Assembly (NCBI GenBank): GCA_013140485.1
Contig: JABFSS010000080.1
Coordinates: forward strand, 1 to 23,712
Origin: Candidatus Peribacteraceae bacterium
Lineage (GTDB): Bacteria > Patescibacteriota > Gracilibacteria > Peribacterales > Peribacteraceae
Length of the DNA stretch: 23,712 bases
Direction: 5' to 3'
Under the pieces are notes generated by a model. That model was not told where the DNA came from and did no database searches. It was given only the letters and a program-made list of their open reading frames with translations. Both the position numbers and the translations under genes were made by a program. Shown here piece after piece: positions 21,155 to 23,712 of this stretch; within the stretch, counting starts at the first letter, position 1; the number at the start of each line of letters is the position of its first letter.

Positions 21155-21673
21155 ATGACTGCATCATCCCTGATTCCCATAGAAACCATTGGAACGCGCA
21201 TTCTGCTCATTCGTGGGCAGAAAGTGATGCTAGATACAGACTTAGCAGAACTCTACCGGGTGCCTGTGAAAACACTGAATCAGGCAGTTCGTCGTAATAA
21301 GAAGCGTTTTCCAAAGGACTTCGTTTTCCAGCTCACAAGGCAGGAAATGAGCCATTCTTCAAGGTCACAAATTGTGACCTTGAAGCGCGGTCATAACATT
21401 AAATACCGACAATTTGCCTTCACCGAACAAGGCGTCGCCATGCTCTCATCTGTTCTCCATAGCCCGCGTGCCATTCAAGTGAACATCGCGATCATGAGGG
21501 CGTTCGTACAACTTCGGCAGTGGTTATCATCCCATGCCGATCTGGCGCGGAAGCTCGAAGAGATGGAACAGCGGTATGACGAGAATTTCCGCACGATCTT
21601 CGAAGCAATCCGGGCTTTGATGACGCCGGAGGTTCCGGAGAAGAAGGGGACGATCGGGTTCCGCTTGGAATAA
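21155..21673 (+). CDS. ORF6N-domain DNA-binding protein
   Basis: A 172-aa protein from ATG 21155 (MTASSLIPIETIGTRILLIRG); a GTG two codons earlier is possible. Residues about 5-90 are the ORF6N domain: RILLIRGQKVMLDTDLAELYRVPVK, LNQAVRRNKKRFPKDFVFQLT, RSQIVTLK and RQFAFTEQGVAMLSSVLHS are its signatures. ORF6N is a phage-related, KilA-N-associated DNA-binding domain. A C-terminal helical or coiled-coil stretch (LARKLEEMEQRYDENFRTIFEAIRALM) suggests oligomers. The conserved RSQIVTL is encoded by a perfect 29-nt palindrome (21357-21385) of which related copies lie upstream, so the protein may regulate itself and the divergent SGNH gene (inference). The gene is more AT-rich than the sugar cluster, and its stop lies in an intrinsic terminator. 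No phage genes adjoin. Confidence 0.88.
   Translation: MTASSLIPIETIGTRILLIRGQKVMLDTDLAELYRVPVKTLNQAVRRNKKRFPKDFVFQLTRQEMSHSSRSQIVTLKRGHNIKYRQFAFTEQGVAMLSSVLHSPRAIQVNIAIMRAFVQLRQWLSSHADLARKLEEMEQRYDENFRTIFEAIRALMTPEVPEKKGTIGFRLE
21357..21385. repeat. Perfect 29-nt palindrome inside the ORF6N gene
   Basis: CTTCAAGGTCACAA (21357-21370), central A (21371), then TTGTGACCTTGAAG (21372-21385), exact reverse complement. It encodes SSRSQIVTLK of the conserved ORF6N motif. The core GGTCACAAATTGTGACC is shared with palindromes 1 to 3 upstream. Confidence 0.9.
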
Positions 21674-21688
21674 GCGGAATAGCTTTTT
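21659..21688 (+). terminator. Intrinsic terminator overlapping the ORF6N stop codon
   Basis: TTCCGCTT (21659-21666), loop GGAAT, AAGCGGAA (21672-21679), then TAGC and five T's (21684-21688). The perfect 8-bp stem contains the last codons and the TAA stop (21671-21673). A good Rho-independent terminator. The next gene's promoter begins 15 bp later. Confidence 0.8.
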
Positions 21689-21702
21689 CCATTAAAATAA
21701 GG

Positions 21703-21708
21703 TATAAT
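21703..21708 (+). promoter_or_regulatory. Consensus -10 box (TATAAT), leaderless spacing
   Basis: A perfect TATAAT with 6 nt to the ATG at 21715. No ribosome binding site and no clear -35. The transcription start should fall on the start codon. Confidence 0.65.
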
Positions 21709-21714
21709 ATCGTA

Positions 21715-22038
21715 ATGGCCATTACAGTGTCATTGAAAGCGGGCGAGAATGCCGATGTGCCGTATGGCGAAATCGTTATTGATGGAGCAAATCTCATAGA
21801 ATTAGATCCGCCAGGAGCAAAGGGTGATGCGGTAGAAAACTTCATTACGCATGTTCGCAGCCTAGCGTATATACCAGTGCAACTTGTGAGGAGGAATGGA
21901 GATGTTTCATGGCAAGAAATTGAGCAGCCAGAGGTTACGTCAAGATTGCAGGACAATCAGAAGATTGTTTTGCGCGTTCCGAACTATGTCATAAGAGACA
22001 GTCGTCTGACGAGATATGTCGATGCTCTCCTTGAATGA
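21715..22038 (+). CDS. Small hypothetical protein, AT-rich gene
   Basis: A 107-aa protein (MAITVSLKAGENADVPYGEI...) of no family I recognise. It has no cysteine, signal peptide or membrane span; the pattern of short hydrophobic strands (ITVSLKAG, GEIVIDGANLIEL, IPVQLVRRNG, KIVLRVPNYVI) suggests a small beta-rich domain, ending in a helix (LTRYVDALL). It follows the ORF6N terminator with its own consensus TATAAT box 6 nt before the ATG. Composition is AT-rich like the gene at 1897. It converges on the carbamoyltransferase gene across 29 bp in which I see no terminator hairpin. A regulator, antitoxin or structural role cannot be told apart from sequence. Confidence 0.65.
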   Translation: MAITVSLKAGENADVPYGEIVIDGANLIELDPPGAKGDAVENFITHVRSLAYIPVQLVRRNGDVSWQEIEQPEVTSRLQDNQKIVLRVPNYVIRDSRLTRYVDALLE

Positions 22039-22067
22039 CACTAAATAAATTCTAGAGCAAAAACACT

Positions 22068-23712
22068 TCAGTCTAATTGAAACTGTTGCAGGTATTTGTC
22101 GGTATTCCTCGTCACGCTCTCCGGCATCTTTTCTTTCCTTAACAAACAGTTCCCCATCACCAAGTAATCCATATGCGTATGGAGGAAGCAGTTCACGGCA
22201 TCCTTCGGCGATTCGACGATCGGTTCGCCGCGCACGTTAAAGGAAGTGTTGATGATCACCGGGCAGCCTGCCACGTGGACTCCGTCCTTTACGTGGCCGG
22301 TCTTCTTCTCGAACGCTTTGATCAGATCGTAGTAGCGCGGATTCTGGTCGCGTCGGATCGTCTGGATGCGCGCGGAACCGTCGACGTGCGTGACGGCGGG
22401 GATCTCATTCCTGCGATGAGGGAGCGTATCGGCGACCAAGAGCATGTAAGGACTCTCCCGGTCGAGATCGAAGTAATCGGAGACTCTCTCTTCAAGAACC
22501 GTCGGCGCAAACGGGCGGAAGGATTCACGGAATTTTATTTTCAAATTCACTTTCTGCCAGTTCGCCTTGTTGCGTGCATCGGCGATGATCGAGCGGTTGC
22601 CGAGCGAGCGGGGGCCATACTCCATCTTCCCTTGAAACCAACCAATCACATTCTCTCCTTCTAATAAGGAGGCGACAGTCTCAGTCAGATCTCCATCTGC
22701 TAACACTTCATACGGCAGTCCTTGCTCTTTCAGATAGTCCTCAATCTTTTCCTGCGTGTACTGGTTGCCAAGGAACGCGTGCTCCATCTTCGGCAGACGC
22801 GCGCCGCCGAATTCCTTGTGCCAGACGGTGAGTGCGGCCCCCAGAGCTCCTCCGGCGTCACCGGCGGCGGGTTGGATGAATATATCTTTGAAGAGGCCGG
22901 AGCGGAGGATCTTACCGTTGGCAACGCAGTTGAGTGCGACTCCGCCGGCAAGACAGAGATTATCCGATGGGCAAATTTTCTTTGCATGAGCGCAGATCTT
23001 CAGCATGATCTCCTCCGTTATTTCCTGGAGCGAGCGCGCGACGTCTTTATGAAATTGGAGGAGCGGACTTTCCTGTCCGCGCGTCGGCTGACCGAAGAGT
23101 TTTTCGATCTCCCGTCCGGTCATCCGCAGTCCGTATTCGTACGTGAAGTAGTCCATGTTCATCCGGAAACCGCCGTCCTCTTTCACGTCGATCAGTTTAC
23201 GCATCTCCTTCATGTACTTTGGTTCGCCGTACGGAGCGAGTCCCATCACTTTGTACTCCGCACTGTTCACTTTGAATCCCAGGTAGTACGTGATCGCCGA
23301 GTAGAGGAGTCCAAGCGAGTGCGGGTAGTGAATCTCTTTCACGATCTTCAGGTCCGTTCCTTTCCCATAGCCGATCGTCGTCGTGGCCCACTCGCCGACG
23401 CCATCCACGGTCACCACCGTCGCATCGGGAAATCCCGAGACGTAGTACGCGGACGCCGCATGCGCTTCGTGATGACTCGTAAAGAGGACAGGGCCTTTGT
23501 ATCCCAATTCTTTCTTCAAGTTCTGCGGAATCCAGAGCTTCTTCTGCATCCAGTCGTGCATGCCGCGGTGGTAACTCAAAAACCCCCGCGGCCATCCTTC
23601 TATAAAGGAGGGAATGATCCGGTCGAAAAACTTCAGGAGCGGCTTTTCGTAGAAGCCGACGGCGTCGATGTCGTTAATCGTGATGCCGGCCTGGTCGAGC
23701 GCGTGCTGGATC
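22068..23712 (-). CDS. Carbamoyltransferase (NodU/CmcH/TobZ family), 5' end cut
   Basis: At least 547 aa are in the window; the frame stays open to the right edge, so the true start lies outside and roughly 45-50 N-terminal residues are missing, judged by family length. The visible N-terminal part reads IQHALDQAGITINDIDAVGF. Signatures: FTSHHEAHAASAYY (metal and carbamoyl-adenylate chemistry), VTVDGVGEWATTT, CLAGGVALNCVANGKI (nucleotide site of the Kae1-like domain), and in the C-terminal domain YGPRSLGNRSIIADAR and IINTSFNVRGEPIVESP. The family uses carbamoyl phosphate and ATP to carbamoylate a hydroxyl, often on a sugar. Here it would decorate the surface glycan. A TTG at 23577 inside the frame is not a plausible start. 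Confidence 0.93.
   Translation of the reverse strand, partial: IQHALDQAGITINDIDAVGFYEKPLLKFFDRIIPSFIEGWPRGFLSYHRGMHDWMQKKLWIPQNLKKELGYKGPVLFTSHHEAHAASAYYVSGFPDATVVTVDGVGEWATTTIGYGKGTDLKIVKEIHYPHSLGLLYSAITYYLGFKVNSAEYKVMGLAPYGEPKYMKEMRKLIDVKEDGGFRMNMDYFTYEYGLRMTGREIEKLFGQPTRGQESPLLQFHKDVARSLQEITEEIMLKICAHAKKICPSDNLCLAGGVALNCVANGKILRSGLFKDIFIQPAAGDAGGALGAALTVWHKEFGGARLPKMEHAFLGNQYTQEKIEDYLKEQGLPYEVLADGDLTETVASLLEGENVIGWFQGKMEYGPRSLGNRSIIADARNKANWQKVNLKIKFRESFRPFAPTVLEERVSDYFDLDRESPYMLLVADTLPHRRNEIPAVTHVDGSARIQTIRRDQNPRYYDLIKAFEKKTGHVKDGVHVAGCPVIINTSFNVRGEPIVESPKDAVNCFLHTHMDYLVMGNCLLRKEKMPESVTRNTDKYLQQFQLD

Noticed and set aside
21155..21673. ORF6N gene as evidence of a prophage
   Set aside because: No integrase, capsid, portal or terminase genes are near; ORF6N proteins also occur outside phages.
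23577..23579. TTG as start of the carbamoyltransferase
   Set aside because: The frame upstream stays open to the window edge and codes for a typical family N-terminal segment.

Overview
The window is a bacterial surface-polysaccharide / glycosylation region. It carries 22 protein genes, 21 of them complete, on both strands. I see no rRNA, tRNA, CRISPR array, transposase or integrase. All genes read with TGA as a stop. Base composition is moderately GC-rich in the sugar genes and clearly more AT-rich in three small plus-strand genes at the edges (1897-2226, 21155-21673, 21715-22038). The gene styles fit a Candidate Phyla Radiation bacterium, perhaps Peregrinibacteria/Peribacteria-like: an unusual secreted beta-repeat protein, an ORF6N protein, many short word-like repeats, and start sites that look leaderless. 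No marker gene is present, so the assignment is a weak inference.

Layout. 3-1781 (-) is a secreted beta-rich repeat protein. 1897-2226 (+) is a small AT-rich unknown. 2229-6041 (-) holds a GT-A-like protein, a GT-C-like membrane protein and a methyltransferase-GT8 fusion. 6086-7783 (+) is a second GT-C-like membrane protein, overlapping tail to tail with 7745-10381 (-), which encodes a GT2 glycosyltransferase, a GtrA-like flippase and a PMT/ArnT-type GT39. 10426-11391 (-) is a GT4. 11425-15678 (+) is a tight four-gene operon: FAD oxidoreductase, GT4, cupin, DegT aminotransferase. It converges by 40 bp on 15639-18594 (-): a divergent GMD-like protein, a sugar C-methyltransferase and a DPM1-like GT2. 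Then come canonical gmd (18609-19703, -) and a membrane-anchored SGNH hydrolase (19835-20863, -). The right edge has an ORF6N gene, another small unknown, and the 3' part of a NodU/CmcH/TobZ-type carbamoyltransferase that runs off the window.

How they may work together. gmd makes GDP-4-keto-6-deoxymannose. The DegT enzyme resembles GDP-perosamine synthase and could aminate it. The C-methyltransferase, GMD-like protein and cupin could make a branched or epimerised variant. GT4, GT2 and GT8 enzymes would build the glycan in the cytoplasm. The DPM1-like enzyme plus GtrA would supply polyprenyl-phosphate sugars to the GT-C enzymes outside the membrane. SGNH and carbamoyl transfer would decorate the product. 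No Wzx/Wzy or ABC exporter lies in the window.

Most unusual signals: (1) a family of GTCACAAATTGTGAC-type palindromes, one a perfect 29-nt palindrome inside the ORF6N gene where it encodes the RSQIVT motif, with related copies in the 290-bp upstream region, one of them on the -35 zone of the SGNH promoter; (2) perfect palindromes and word repeats inserted in frame into several glycosyltransferase genes or forming their 3' ends; (3) a TANNNT box 6-7 nt before the start codon of eight genes, pointing to widespread leaderless mRNAs.
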